The notes beneath the pieces are model-generated. The model searched no databases. It saw only the letters and a program-made list of their open reading frames with translations, and was not told where the DNA came from. The position numbers were made by a program, and so were the translations under genes. A DNA stretch of 38,984 bases from Sedimentisphaerales bacterium (lineage in GTDB: Bacteria; Planctomycetota; Phycisphaerae; Sedimentisphaerales; Anaerobacaceae): contig JAFGTU010000087.1 in NCBI GenBank assembly GCA_016933985.1, positions 1 to 38,984 on the forward strand, in the 5' to 3' direction. Within the stretch, counting starts at the first letter, position 1, and each line of letters begins with the position of its first letter. This document shows, piece after piece, positions 28,640 to 36,799 of the stretch.

Positions 28640-29924
28640 AAGAACGTTTCGACAGGCGAACAAAAAGGGCTCTATCCTGGCCTTAGTTGTTATTGTTATT
28701 GTGTTTCTTTCGGTGATTGGCGTGGGCATGCTGCAATGCGGGCTCCAGGCCCGCGTCTATGCCGCCCGGCAGGCAAATGAGATCGCCGCCCAGGTCGCCG
28801 CCGACGCAGGCCTGGAGAGGGCGGTCTGGCAGTTGAATCAGAATGTCCAGGCCAAATACTCCGCCGAGACGCTGCCGAAGCAGGCCGACCTCCTCCTGGC
28901 CAATTCCCAGGCAACCTACAGCTACGAAATAGCAATCCCGAACGCAGGCACGCTCGACCTTGCCGGCGACGCCCAAAGCCTTCAATTAGTTGACCCCTTC
29001 ACCGTCAGGCTCTCTTCCGCACAGAGATACACAATCAGGTCCGTCGGAAAATCCGGAAGCGCCCAAAAGGTGTTATACGGGACCGTCAGATTAAAGGGCC
29101 TCTTCGACAGCGCGATTCTTTCAAAAGGCAAAATATCGCTGATGCCGAATACATTGATAAGCGGCTACAACTCAGCCGACCCGACAGATACCGATATAGA
29201 CGTTGCGATCGGAACAATTAGCACCCTTGACGATAGCATTACCCTAGGCCCCGGAAGCGTCGTTGAGGGCGACGTCTTCGTCGGCCTCGGCGGCAATCCC
29301 CTGGACGTTATCGGCGCCGGAGGAACAATTAACGGCCAGAAGTACGCCTTGACCGAGACGATTCAGTTCCCCGTCATAACCATCCCCCTATTGGCGGACT
29401 ACGGAACAGTCATCACCGCCAAGGGCGAGACGCTGAAGCTCACCCCAGCCGATAACGGGACATACAACGAGATTAAGCTCTCATCGCAGGCGGGCATACC
29501 CGGCCGGCTCGAAATAAACGGCAGCGTTGTCCTGCATCTCACGGGCGACATTAATCTCGGAAACGACGCAGAGATCGTCATAAAAAACGGCTCATCCCTG
29601 GTCCTCTACGCCGACAGCGATATATCCACCGGCAACTCGGCGGGATTTGTCAATGAAAACACGCCTCCCCAGACGCTCAAGGTATTCGCCACAGGCGAAG
29701 ACCCACAGGACTTCGAGCTCAAGGCAAAGAGCAGCGTCTTCGGCGAGGTGTATGCGCCAAATGCCGATATCGAGCTCTACCCCAACGCGGAATTGTACGG
29801 GGCGATTGTGGGCAACAGCGTTTCGATAAAAAGCGGCGGGACCTTCATGTACGATGAAGCCCTCCGGAACGTCGAGCCGGAAGATGAAGGCGCCCGCTTC
29901 ACAATCGAAAGATGGTGGGAGTAG
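28632..29924 (+). CDS. PilX/GspK-position protein with a beta-rich C-terminal domain (copy 1)
   Basis: The product is 430 aa. The N-terminus KKGSILALVVIVIVFLSVIGVGML is a PilX-like prepilin helix, with a Gly before the hydrophobic run but no TLIE. It is followed by QARVYAARQANEIAAQVAADAGLERAVWQLNQ, the usual PilX/GspK helix. From about residue 160 there is a repetitive beta-structured region (DSAILSKGKISLMPNTLISGYNS, ITLGPGSVVEGDVFVGLGGN, DFELKAKSSVFGEVYAPNADIELYPNAELYGAIVGNSVSI) like a polymer-forming or DUF7305 domain. GGGAGGA precedes the ATG. A paralogue follows at 30237. It may cap the pseudopilus or present a beta-helix adhesin. Confidence 0.82.
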   Translation: MSRRTFRQANKKGSILALVVIVIVFLSVIGVGMLQCGLQARVYAARQANEIAAQVAADAGLERAVWQLNQNVQAKYSAETLPKQADLLLANSQATYSYEIAIPNAGTLDLAGDAQSLQLVDPFTVRLSSAQRYTIRSVGKSGSAQKVLYGTVRLKGLFDSAILSKGKISLMPNTLISGYNSADPTDTDIDVAIGTISTLDDSITLGPGSVVEGDVFVGLGGNPLDVIGAGGTINGQKYALTETIQFPVITIPLLADYGTVITAKGETLKLTPADNGTYNEIKLSSQAGIPGRLEINGSVVLHLTGDINLGNDAEIVIKNGSSLVLYADSDISTGNSAGFVNENTPPQTLKVFATGEDPQDFELKAKSSVFGEVYAPNADIELYPNAELYGAIVGNSVSIKSGGTFMYDEALRNVEPEDEGARFTIERWWE

Positions 29925-29950
29925 CACCCCTTTCCTGCCCGAAATCGGAC

Positions 29951-29964
29951 GTGCCGATCGGCAC
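29951..29964. promoter_or_regulatory. 14-bp perfect palindrome GTGCCGATCGGCAC
   Basis: GTGCCGATCGGCAC is its own reverse complement. It lies 27 bp after the stop of the first PilX-like gene and 112 bp before the promoter of the second. It could be an operator or part of a weak terminator; no T-run follows. Confidence 0.4.
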
Positions 29965-30008
29965 TGAATCGGCGTTGCCCCCGGCAGAATCCCTCCTCTT
30001 AGGCCCAA

Positions 30009-30049
30009 TCAGGCGGTTTTTGAGACGTTTTTTCGTTCAATCCGCCTGA
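30009..30049. repeat. 8-bp inverted repeat TCAGGCGG / CCGCCTGA
   Basis: The arms are at 30009-30016 and 30042-30049, with a T-rich loop containing TTTTT and TTTTTT. It could act as a weak terminator for the upstream gene, but the T-runs lie inside the loop rather than after the stem. Confidence 0.35.
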
Positions 30050-30075
30050 AAATCCCTCTCCGGGCCACAATTTTC

Positions 30076-30104
30076 TTGACATTTTGCAGCCAATCGGCTA
30101 TACT
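30076..30104 (+). promoter_or_regulatory. Near-consensus sigma70 promoter
   Basis: TTGACA (30076-30081) and TATACT (30099-30104) are 17 bp apart. It is the best promoter match in the window and would start transcription near 30111, giving a leader of about 126 nt for the gene at 30237. Confidence 0.85.
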
Positions 30105-30163
30105 AACAGGTTCAAGGATGGTGGTGAGAAGGCATCGTTGGTGCTTTCCCTCCTCGTGCGCTC

Positions 30164-30227
30164 GCGGCTGGAAGCCGCCTCTTTCTGTATTCGGGCGGAT
30201 AGTCCGCACAAGACATCTTGTAAGGGG
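30164..30227 (+). promoter_or_regulatory. Structured 5' leader: three hairpins ending at the ribosome binding site
   Basis: GCGGCT-GGA-AGCCGC (30164-30178), GCGGA-TAG-TCCGC (30195-30207) and ACAAGA-CA-TCTTGT (30208-30221) are consecutive perfect stems. The third ends directly before AAGGGG (30222-30227), the ribosome binding site of the gene at 30237. No known riboswitch class is recognised. Confidence 0.55.
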
Positions 30228-30236
30228 ATAGCCAAA

Positions 30237-31589
30237 ATGGCAAGAAAGCGCTTCTCAAAATCAGCGAAGTCGGCCTCCGTAATGGCATTGGTGCTCTTCG
30301 CCATTGTGCTGCTGCTCTTGAGCGGGATCGGGGTACTGAGTATCGGCCAGACCAGCCGCATCTTCTCCATACGCGACGCTGCAGAAGTCTCGGCACGCTC
30401 GGCGGCAGACGCCGGAATCTCAAAGGCCCTCTCGACAATGAACACCCGGCTCAAGGCCGGAACCTGGACCGACAACACGTGGATATGGGAGTTTCTAAAG
30501 ACGCTGCCCAATTCCAATGGTTCGCAATACAGCTACTTTGTGTACAAGCCGAATAAAATCTACGGAGATGTGATGCCGACCGGCGACGATGCCTTGATAG
30601 ATTTTGTTATCGCGGCATCAGCAGAAAAGAACGATTACCTGATCACCTCACTCGGCAGATACAACACCGCTCGAAAGGTTATCTATGCGACGGCGAGGCT
30701 GAAAGGATGCGGCGATAGCTGCATCATCGTTCGCGACAGTGTGACGCTGAAGGCCGGCACCACCGTTGACGGACGCGACTCGAGAGACGCGTCGGTCGAT
30801 GGGACGGCTGAAGTCGGAACCATCAGCACCCTTCCGGACAAGGTCACTTTGAACAACGGCGTATATATAGACGGGAATGTTCAGGTCGGCTTGGACGGCG
30901 ATCCTGCCGTCGTCGTAAAAGACCTCGGCGCTACCGTCACAGGAATGATGTACCCCCTACCTGAGGAGCCGGAGTTTCCTTACATATATCCGCCCGCACT
31001 GCCCGACTATCGTCCGAACGCGTTAGAGGCAAAGGGCACGGAGTTGCATATCACCGCGGCCAATAACGGCACGTACAGCATGATCGATCTCGCGAGCACG
31101 GGATTAGGCCCGGGAGAAATCCCCAGGACAGGCAGACTGATAGTGGATAGCGGGGACGTGGTGCTGCACCTGACCAACACCGGCAACAAGAATTCAATTT
31201 CCATGGGTGTCAACTGCGAGATTGTCATAATGCCCGGGGCGACCCTCAATCTCTACGTGGACGGGAATATTGTCGCGGGCAACAGCATGGGATTCAACAA
31301 TATGGGCACACCGCCTGACTTGAAAATCTGGGGTACATGGACGGAAACCACCCCGACCAATACTTTCTGTCAACAATGGGACTTGAAAGCCAAGAGCGAG
31401 TATTTCGGCCAGATCTACGCCCCTGCCGCCGAAGTCACGGTCAATAACGGAAGCGTTATATACGGGTCGTTTACAGCGTACCAATTTACTACGATGAACA
31501 GCGGCACCATTTATTACGATGCCGCGCTGCGCGACGTTGATCCCGACGATCAGGGCGTCCGCTTTGAGCTCAGACGCTGGTACGAGTAG
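30237..31589 (+). CDS. PilX/GspK-position protein with a beta-rich C-terminal domain (copy 2)
   Basis: The product is 450 aa from the ATG at 30237; AAGGGG is 9 bp upstream and the upstream open frame is leader. N-terminal helix SASVMALVLFAIVLLLLSGIGVLSIG is followed by FSIRDAAEVSARSAADAGISKAL, the PilX pattern. The C-terminal beta region closely parallels copy 1 (VGTISTLPDKVTLNNGVYIDGNVQVGLDGDP; LRIDVVLHLTN-like strands; DLKAKSEYFGQIYAPAAEVTVNNGSVIYGSFTAYQFTTM; ending DPDDQGVRFELRRWYE versus EPEDEGARFTIERWWE). It has its own near-consensus promoter and structured leader, so it is probably expressed separately from copy 1. Confidence 0.82.
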   Translation: MARKRFSKSAKSASVMALVLFAIVLLLLSGIGVLSIGQTSRIFSIRDAAEVSARSAADAGISKALSTMNTRLKAGTWTDNTWIWEFLKTLPNSNGSQYSYFVYKPNKIYGDVMPTGDDALIDFVIAASAEKNDYLITSLGRYNTARKVIYATARLKGCGDSCIIVRDSVTLKAGTTVDGRDSRDASVDGTAEVGTISTLPDKVTLNNGVYIDGNVQVGLDGDPAVVVKDLGATVTGMMYPLPEEPEFPYIYPPALPDYRPNALEAKGTELHITAANNGTYSMIDLASTGLGPGEIPRTGRLIVDSGDVVLHLTNTGNKNSISMGVNCEIVIMPGATLNLYVDGNIVAGNSMGFNNMGTPPDLKIWGTWTETTPTNTFCQQWDLKAKSEYFGQIYAPAAEVTVNNGSVIYGSFTAYQFTTMNSGTIYYDAALRDVDPDDQGVRFELRRWYE

Positions 31590-31903
31590 CAACAACCGAA
31601 TAGACCGGGCAGCCAAACCACCTCTATAACGCCCGATAATTCTCCGCGCCATCCCTGAGCTTGTCGCCCCTGCCTTACCTGCCGATGCCGCGCAAGGCGG
31701 TCAAGTCACCACCGAGACACAATATGCCGGGGGCCAAGCCCTGTTTTTCGGACATTCATGGCCCCGCAGCTTTCCATTCCCCGTGTAATACCCCCGATTT
31801 GGATAATTGTCATTTCCAAGTGAAATAGCGCGGCGATTGAGTCGATAGCTATTTGCGAATATCGCTTAAGCAAGCAGATAAGCATCTTTAAGGCGAACAA
31901 CTT
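31590..31903. other. Intergenic region before pilM
   Basis: No gene is seen. A possible sigma70 promoter has TTGAGT (31837-31842) and TATCGC (31860-31865), 17 bp apart, about 40 bp before the pilM start. The -10 match is poor. The rest holds nothing I recognise. Confidence 0.4.
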
Positions 31904-32980
31904 ATGGACCTGGGTTGGAAACAGTCATTCAAACTTCAGCGCGAGGTGAAGTCGGTCCTCGGACTGGATGTCGGTCTGTCCTCAATTAAGGCAGTCAGCC
32001 TGCGCAAGGACAACGGCCGATATACCGTGACTGCCTGCGGTATGGCACAAATTCCTGCGAATGGAGACGACGAGAACCGCCGAAAAAAATTGGCCAATAT
32101 CAGCAGGACAGTTCGAGAGTGCCTCGATATGAGCGGAGTCAAATCCACCTTTGCCGTCTGCGGGGTCAGCGGCCCGGAGGTCGCCGTGCGCGACTTCGGC
32201 TTCCCAGCTATACCCCAGGAGGAGGTTGACGGCGCCGTGCTGCTCGAAGCCTCGCAGGTCTGCCCCTTCAATACCGAAGACAGCGCCGTTGATTATCAGG
32301 TGATATCAAAAAGTAATGACAATATTCGAGGAATACTCGTTGCCGCAACAAACGCCTTGATAAAAAGCAAGGTGTATCTCGTAAGCGAAGCCTCTCTCAA
32401 CTGCGTTTTAATGGATGTTGACGGGCTGGCCCTGCTCAACTGCTTCAGGCAGATCGAGCCTCCGGTATCGGGCCAGGCAACTGCCATTCTCAATGTCGGC
32501 GGCTCATATACGAATCTGGCCATCGTCAGCGACGACGGCTGGCCCTTTGTCCGGGATATGATCTCAGTCGGCGACGACATCGTCAAGAAAATGGCCGCCG
32601 AAAAGAACCTGCCGGTCGCGACCGTCAGGCAAATGCTCTCCGGCAACGCCGAAATAGGCCGATCCGACTATCTCGAAAGCCTCGAACGGGCCAGCAAGAA
32701 ACTCGTCGCTGATGTCGTCGAAACCCTCCGATACTACGATACACAAAAGAAAGCTGAACCGCTCGAAAAAATGTTTGTCTGCGGAGATCTTGCCCTCGCC
32801 GACGGGTTCATTGATGTCTTGAACAAGCAGCTTCCTGTTGAGACTGTCTTGTGGAACCCGTTCGACAAGATGGAATTCGATACGGGACGTAACCACAAGG
32901 GAATGTTGCAGAAAAACCTGCTCAAAAAAAGCGGCCCTGCGATGGCGATTGCAGCGGGCCTCGCAATGAGGACGATTTGA
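31904..32980 (+). CDS. pilM: PilM-type cytoplasmic actin-like ATPase
   Basis: The product is 358 aa with the PilM/FtsA-like actin fold: phosphate-1 loop VLGLDVGLSSIKAVSL at about 18-33, the SHS2-like subdomain (STFAVCGVSGPEVAVRDFGFPAIPQEEVDGAVLLEASQ), phosphate-2 loop TAILNVGGSYTNLAIV at about 196-211, and the adenosine loop MFVCGDLALADGF. PilM binds the PilN N-terminus and links the inner-membrane ring to the ATPase. The ATG at 31904 has AAGG upstream. The following gene begins 1 bp after the stop, so pilMNO, the ParA pair and the PilP-like gene form one operon. Confidence 0.92.
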   Translation: MDLGWKQSFKLQREVKSVLGLDVGLSSIKAVSLRKDNGRYTVTACGMAQIPANGDDENRRKKLANISRTVRECLDMSGVKSTFAVCGVSGPEVAVRDFGFPAIPQEEVDGAVLLEASQVCPFNTEDSAVDYQVISKSNDNIRGILVAATNALIKSKVYLVSEASLNCVLMDVDGLALLNCFRQIEPPVSGQATAILNVGGSYTNLAIVSDDGWPFVRDMISVGDDIVKKMAAEKNLPVATVRQMLSGNAEIGRSDYLESLERASKKLVADVVETLRYYDTQKKAEPLEKMFVCGDLALADGFIDVLNKQLPVETVLWNPFDKMEFDTGRNHKGMLQKNLLKKSGPAMAIAAGLAMRTI

Positions 32981-32981
32981 T

Positions 32982-33623
32982 ATGTTTACTATAGACTTGC
33001 TAAAAGGAACGGGCCTTCCCGAAAAAGGAAGAGCACAAAATATGGCTGTCGTTGCCGTCGCCAGCGGCGCGCCCGTTGTGGCGGCAATAGTAATGTTCGG
33101 ACTCTACCTCCACGGCAGAATCGATCGGGCCATTCAGGCCGCGGAAATAGACAGGTGGCAGGCGAAGACGGCTAAATTAGCCGACGCCCTAAACGCCCAA
33201 AAAGAGCTGGAAGGCAATAAGGCTGCTTATATTGCGTCCCTGGGGGAAATCGGGCACGCTATGGGCCGCCATACTCAATGGTCGCCCATCTTGACCACGG
33301 TAGTGAGTAACATGCCTGAATCCGTCGTTTTGACTGCCCTTGAGGTCAGGAAGCAGGTCGTAAGAATAAATGTCCCTCAAAAAGGCGATCCCACAAAAAC
33401 AAGGGATATTTCTGTTCCCGTGCCGACGCTCAGGTTGAATATTGCGGCGATGCCCCAGTCCGACGCCGATGAAGACGTCAGAAATTTCCGCAGCAGGCTG
33501 CTCGCCTCGGATTTGCTCGCGCCCAGACTGGATAACATAACAGTCTCACAAAAAGCCGATCAGTTTAACAAGCTCGATGTCGTCTCTTACGAGATAAACT
33601 GCCTCTTCAAACCACAATTGTAA
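32982..33623 (+). CDS. pilN: PilN-like inner-membrane alignment protein
   Basis: The product is 213 aa. The short cytoplasmic N-terminus MFTIDLLKGTGLPEKGR resembles the INLLP PilM-binding motif of PilN. One transmembrane helix (AVVAVASGAPVVAAIVMFGLYL, about 22-43) and a coiled-coil-like segment (AAEIDRWQAKTAKLADALNAQKELEGNK) follow. The periplasmic ferredoxin-like part includes WSPILTTVVSNMPESVVLTALEV, as in PilN. Position right after pilM, with 1 bp between, supports the call. Confidence 0.82.
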   Translation: MFTIDLLKGTGLPEKGRAQNMAVVAVASGAPVVAAIVMFGLYLHGRIDRAIQAAEIDRWQAKTAKLADALNAQKELEGNKAAYIASLGEIGHAMGRHTQWSPILTTVVSNMPESVVLTALEVRKQVVRINVPQKGDPTKTRDISVPVPTLRLNIAAMPQSDADEDVRNFRSRLLASDLLAPRLDNITVSQKADQFNKLDVVSYEINCLFKPQL

Positions 33624-33633
33624 CGGGCCTTAT

Positions 33634-34194
33634 ATGAAGTCTAATAAAAAGAAATACTACACGACAATTGGTCTGATATGGGTTGCTTGTGCCATCCTCC
33701 TTTTCTTCGTCTATCTGCTTGTCCTGCGACCGCAGAATGAAAAAAGAGAGAACCTGGCCGATCAACTGATTAACGAGAAAAAGGCTTACGATGTCGCAGT
33801 CAAAGCCCAGGAGCAGGAAACTCAGAACGTCCTGAAAACTCAAATTCAGGACCTGCAGACAAAATTGAAAATCTTTGCCATAGATTCCGGCGAATCGGCG
33901 AATTTGACTTTTGATATCAGTCAGTTGGCTTCTCAACACCAGATCGAAGCTTTCAGCATCAAAAACCGCGACGCTCGAAATGCATCGGATAGCTCCGAAT
34001 TCACCCACTTGGGTGAGGACTACTTTGATGTCGGTTTTGTCTCCGGCTTTAACCAGTTCGCAGCCTTTCTCTCCGCACTGGAAAGGCACGAGCCGACCTT
34101 ACTGGTTGACGAGTTCGCAATAACCCGCTCCGAAGAATCCGACCAGGGCCATAGCGCCAAGCTGAACCTGGCCGTTCTCGTTGTCAAGAAATAG
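33634..34194 (+). CDS. pilO: PilO-like inner-membrane alignment protein
   Basis: The product is 186 aa. A basic N-terminus (MKSNKKKYYTTIGLIWV) leads into one transmembrane helix (about 10-31), then a predicted coiled coil with heptad-like charged residues (ENLADQLINEKKAYDVAVKAQEQETQNVLKTQIQDLQTKL, described by position 36-75) and a C-terminal alpha/beta domain with FDVGFVSGFNQFAAFLSALERHEPTLLVDEF. This is the PilO/GspM pattern: a heterodimer partner for PilN. It lies 10 bp after the PilN-like stop. Confidence 0.8.
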   Translation: MKSNKKKYYTTIGLIWVACAILLFFVYLLVLRPQNEKRENLADQLINEKKAYDVAVKAQEQETQNVLKTQIQDLQTKLKIFAIDSGESANLTFDISQLASQHQIEAFSIKNRDARNASDSSEFTHLGEDYFDVGFVSGFNQFAAFLSALERHEPTLLVDEFAITRSEESDQGHSAKLNLAVLVVKK

Positions 34195-34245
34195 GTAATT
34201 GGTCCTGGCTCATGAGGTCATGTAATAACCTCACGAGACGTAAAT

Positions 34246-35100
34246 ATGAGAACAATAGCAATTGCAAATCAGAAGGGCGGATGTGGCAAAACGACCACCG
34301 CTGTTAATCTGGCCGGAGCCCTGGCCATGCTGGGTAACCGCACCCTGCTCGTTGATCTCGATCCCCAGGCGCATTCAACGCTCGCATTTGGCTTTGGCCC
34401 CGATAATCTTGACAGGACCATTTACCACGCTATTACAAAAACAGACCTGCCCGTGTGCAGAGCACAAATACCGATTTCAAAGGCCGTGCTCAAAACAAGC
34501 ATCGAAACCTTGAATCTCGTGCCGAGCAATATTCTGCTCTCCGGCATCGAATTCGAGCTCGCTAAACTCCCTGCCAGAGAATACGTTCTGACCCAGAAGC
34601 TCGGAAGTCTCGCCGACAATTACGATATATGCATTATTGATTGTTCCCCGTCGCTCAGCCTGCTTACCTTGAACGCGCTGGTTGCCGCAAACGATATCGT
34701 TGTGCCCGTCCAGACGCAATACTATGCCCTCGAAGGACTAAAGCAGCTGCTCGAAACGATAGACATCGTCAGAGAGAGATTCAATCCCAATCTCGCCGAA
34801 TTCGGCATTCTCCTTACTTTTGTTGAAAGAAGAACCGCTTTGAGCAGGCAGATACAGTGCCAGATGCGAGAGTTCTTCGGGGATCTTGTCTTTGATACGG
34901 TTATTCACCGAACTACCAGACTTGCCGAGGCCCCCAGCGCCGGAGAGCCCGTCTTGACCTACGATCCGAAAAGCAAGGGTGCGCTTGAATACACGGCCTT
35001 GGCACACGAAATAATGGCAAAAAAAATATCCGGCCACACGACGCTTTCACAGCAGTTCGAGCACGCAAAGGCGATTCTGCCTGCATTGGCTGGCTCGTGA
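34246..35100 (+). CDS. ParA/Soj-type P-loop ATPase in a pilus operon (copy 1)
   Basis: The product is 284 aa. Deviant Walker A KGGCGKTT at about 10-17, switch I DLDPQAHST at about 39-47, Walker B-like CIIDCSPSLSLLTLNAL, and the ParA C-terminal motif HRTTRLAEAPSAGEPVLTYD all match chromosomal ParA/Soj ATPases, which dimerise on ATP, bind DNA non-specifically and position cargo. There is no ParB gene or parS-like repeat nearby, so a chromosome-partitioning role is unlikely. Lying between pilO and a pilP-like gene, it probably positions the secretion/pilus machine. A close paralogue follows after 54 bp. Confidence 0.9.
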   Translation: MRTIAIANQKGGCGKTTTAVNLAGALAMLGNRTLLVDLDPQAHSTLAFGFGPDNLDRTIYHAITKTDLPVCRAQIPISKAVLKTSIETLNLVPSNILLSGIEFELAKLPAREYVLTQKLGSLADNYDICIIDCSPSLSLLTLNALVAANDIVVPVQTQYYALEGLKQLLETIDIVRERFNPNLAEFGILLTFVERRTALSRQIQCQMREFFGDLVFDTVIHRTTRLAEAPSAGEPVLTYDPKSKGALEYTALAHEIMAKKISGHTTLSQQFEHAKAILPALAGS

Positions 35101-35154
35101 AACACTTTGATTCGCAAGAACAAATCCTCGATACGAGTGTGAGGTATAAAAAAG

Positions 35155-36012
35155 ATGAGAATAATAGCAATAGCTAATCAAAAAGGCGGCTGTGGAAAGA
35201 CCACCACCGCCGTCAATCTCGCAGCCGCTATTGCACATAGAGGCCTCCGAACGCTTATTGTCGATCTCGACCCTCAGGCGCACTCAACTATCGGACTCGG
35301 GCTCAATCCCGACAGGCTCACAAAAACCCTTCACGATGTCCTCACAAACCCTCAGACGGACTTCATGCAGGTCATAGCCGACACAAATATAGAAACACTC
35401 AAACTCGCCCCCTGCAATATCCTCCTTGCCGGCGCCGAGCTTGAGCTGACACTCGTTTTCGGAAGGGAGTTTGTCCTCGGAGAAAAGCTCACCCAGGTTA
35501 GCGATCAGTTCGACGTCTGTATTATCGACTGTCCGCCCTCGCTTGGAATGTTGACCCTCAACGCCCTGGTCGCCAGCACCGACATCGTGGTGCCCGTTCA
35601 GGCCCACTACTACGCGATGGAAGGCCTCAAGCAGCTTCTCGAAACCGTCAGTATTATCAGGGAGCGGTTCCACCCCTGCAGCGTCAGGATACTCGGCCTG
35701 CTACTTACCTTCGTCGAGCACAGGACGACCTTGAGCAAACAGGTGCAGAACCAGATGAGGGAATTCTTCGGAGACCTCGTATTTAAGACAGTCGTGCACA
35801 GGACCGTCAGACTGGCCGAAGCACCCAGTGCCGGCGAGTCTGTTATCACTTACGACCCAAGAGGCACCGGCGCTACCGAATACTTGGCCCTGGCCGATGA
35901 GATACTCAACGGAACCACACGCGCCGCACAGGAGGAGGATAAGCAAGATACGGAGGACGATGATACCCAGGCTGAACAAGCCAAGGAGACAGAATATGGC
36001 GGACAAGAATAG
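35155..36012 (+). CDS. ParA/Soj-type P-loop ATPase in a pilus operon (copy 2)
   Basis: The product is 285 aa and, by eye, well over half identical to copy 1 over residues 1-250 (same KGGCGKTT, DLDPQAHST, IIDCPPSLGMLTLNALVAS, YYAMEGLKQLLETVSIIRERF, HRTVRLAEAPSAGESVITYD). It differs by a highly acidic, Gln-rich tail after about residue 255 (EEDKQDTEDDDTQAEQAKE) that copy 1 lacks; the tail could bind a partner or modulate DNA binding. The stop overlaps the start of the PilP-like gene by 17 bp, showing tight coupling to pilus assembly. Confidence 0.9.
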   Translation: MRIIAIANQKGGCGKTTTAVNLAAAIAHRGLRTLIVDLDPQAHSTIGLGLNPDRLTKTLHDVLTNPQTDFMQVIADTNIETLKLAPCNILLAGAELELTLVFGREFVLGEKLTQVSDQFDVCIIDCPPSLGMLTLNALVASTDIVVPVQAHYYAMEGLKQLLETVSIIRERFHPCSVRILGLLLTFVEHRTTLSKQVQNQMREFFGDLVFKTVVHRTVRLAEAPSAGESVITYDPRGTGATEYLALADEILNGTTRAAQEEDKQDTEDDDTQAEQAKETEYGGQE

Positions 36013-36799
36013 TAAGAAAAAATCAGGACTGCACAAAGAGATATCGTCGATTTTCGATGGCGTTCCGGTGCCGAGCGACCGCACCGCGGCCAAACCGCAC
36101 ACCGGTCCCGAACAGGGCCAGACCGGCTTCGATAGCCCCAGGCCACCGGTCAGGCCGCCGCAGAATCCCCAGATACCAGGCTCCTATCAGCAATTAAGAC
36201 CCGGGGCGCCTGCGCAGCCGAGGACAACAGAGGCTGCCGGGTCCGCGGGGCCGTTGCAGCAGGTTGTCAAGAAGCTCTTCGCCACAACGCCCGGTGTGAG
36301 CCCCGGCAGGCAGAAGGCCGCCGTGCTGCTGGTGCCGGTATTGTTCCTCGTCCTCGTTTTTCTGCTTTCAAGGGCATTCGATATATCTCTCTTCAAAGCC
36401 AAGAAAACTGTGCCGCCTAAGCCGGCTGTCCCTGCCGTGACGGTTTCAACAGCCGAGATTGCCTGGCAGAAGCCAGATCCTTACCCAGTCGGACTTCGAG
36501 ACCCCATGAAGCTTACCGACGAAATGGCCGCACGGATAAACGCCGAGGCCCAAGCGAAAATCGATGCCGCGAAACAGATCCAGGCAAATATAGACACCAC
36601 AGAATTACAAGCAAACGGTGCAGGCGAATTGTCCGTAAAAGGAATTCTTTTCAGCGACGACAACCCCTCTGCCGTGATCGGAACGCGAATAGCGCACGTC
36701 GGCGACATTATAGCCGGCGCGACAATAACGAAAATTAACAAGAAGGACGTCGAATTTGAAAAGGACGGTCAAACCTGGACGCAGACCATCGAACCCTAA
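35996..36799 (+). CDS. PilP/GspC-like periplasmic connector protein
   Basis: The product is 267 aa from the ATG at 35996, chosen for AAGGAG 7 bp upstream. A long Pro/Gln-rich cytoplasmic N-terminus (1-115, with LHKEISSIFDG) precedes one transmembrane helix (AAVLLVPVLFLVLVFLLSRA). A linker with PYPVGLRDPMKLTDE follows, then a C-terminal beta domain LSVKGILFSDDNPSAVIGTR, HVGDIIAGATITKINKKDVEFEKDG, which is the PilP/GspC homology-region pattern that contacts the secretin N domain. PilP is normally a lipoprotein; this form is membrane-anchored by a helix, more like GspC. Confidence 0.8.
   Translation: MADKNSKKKSGLHKEISSIFDGVPVPSDRTAAKPHTGPEQGQTGFDSPRPPVRPPQNPQIPGSYQQLRPGAPAQPRTTEAAGSAGPLQQVVKKLFATTPGVSPGRQKAAVLLVPVLFLVLVFLLSRAFDISLFKAKKTVPPKPAVPAVTVSTAEIAWQKPDPYPVGLRDPMKLTDEMAARINAEAQAKIDAAKQIQANIDTTELQANGAGELSVKGILFSDDNPSAVIGTRIAHVGDIIAGATITKINKKDVEFEKDGQTWTQTIEP

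Larger units (their letters stand above)
29925..30236. other. Intergenic region with palindrome, inverted repeat and structured leader
   Basis: It contains a 14-bp perfect palindrome (29951-29964), an 8-bp inverted repeat (30009-30049), a near-consensus sigma70 promoter (30076-30104) and three consecutive hairpins before the next start codon (30164-30221). Confidence 0.7.

Noticed and set aside
34246..36012. Chromosome-partitioning parAB locus
   Set aside because: No ParB gene or clustered parS palindromes are present, and both ATPase genes sit within a pilus operon.
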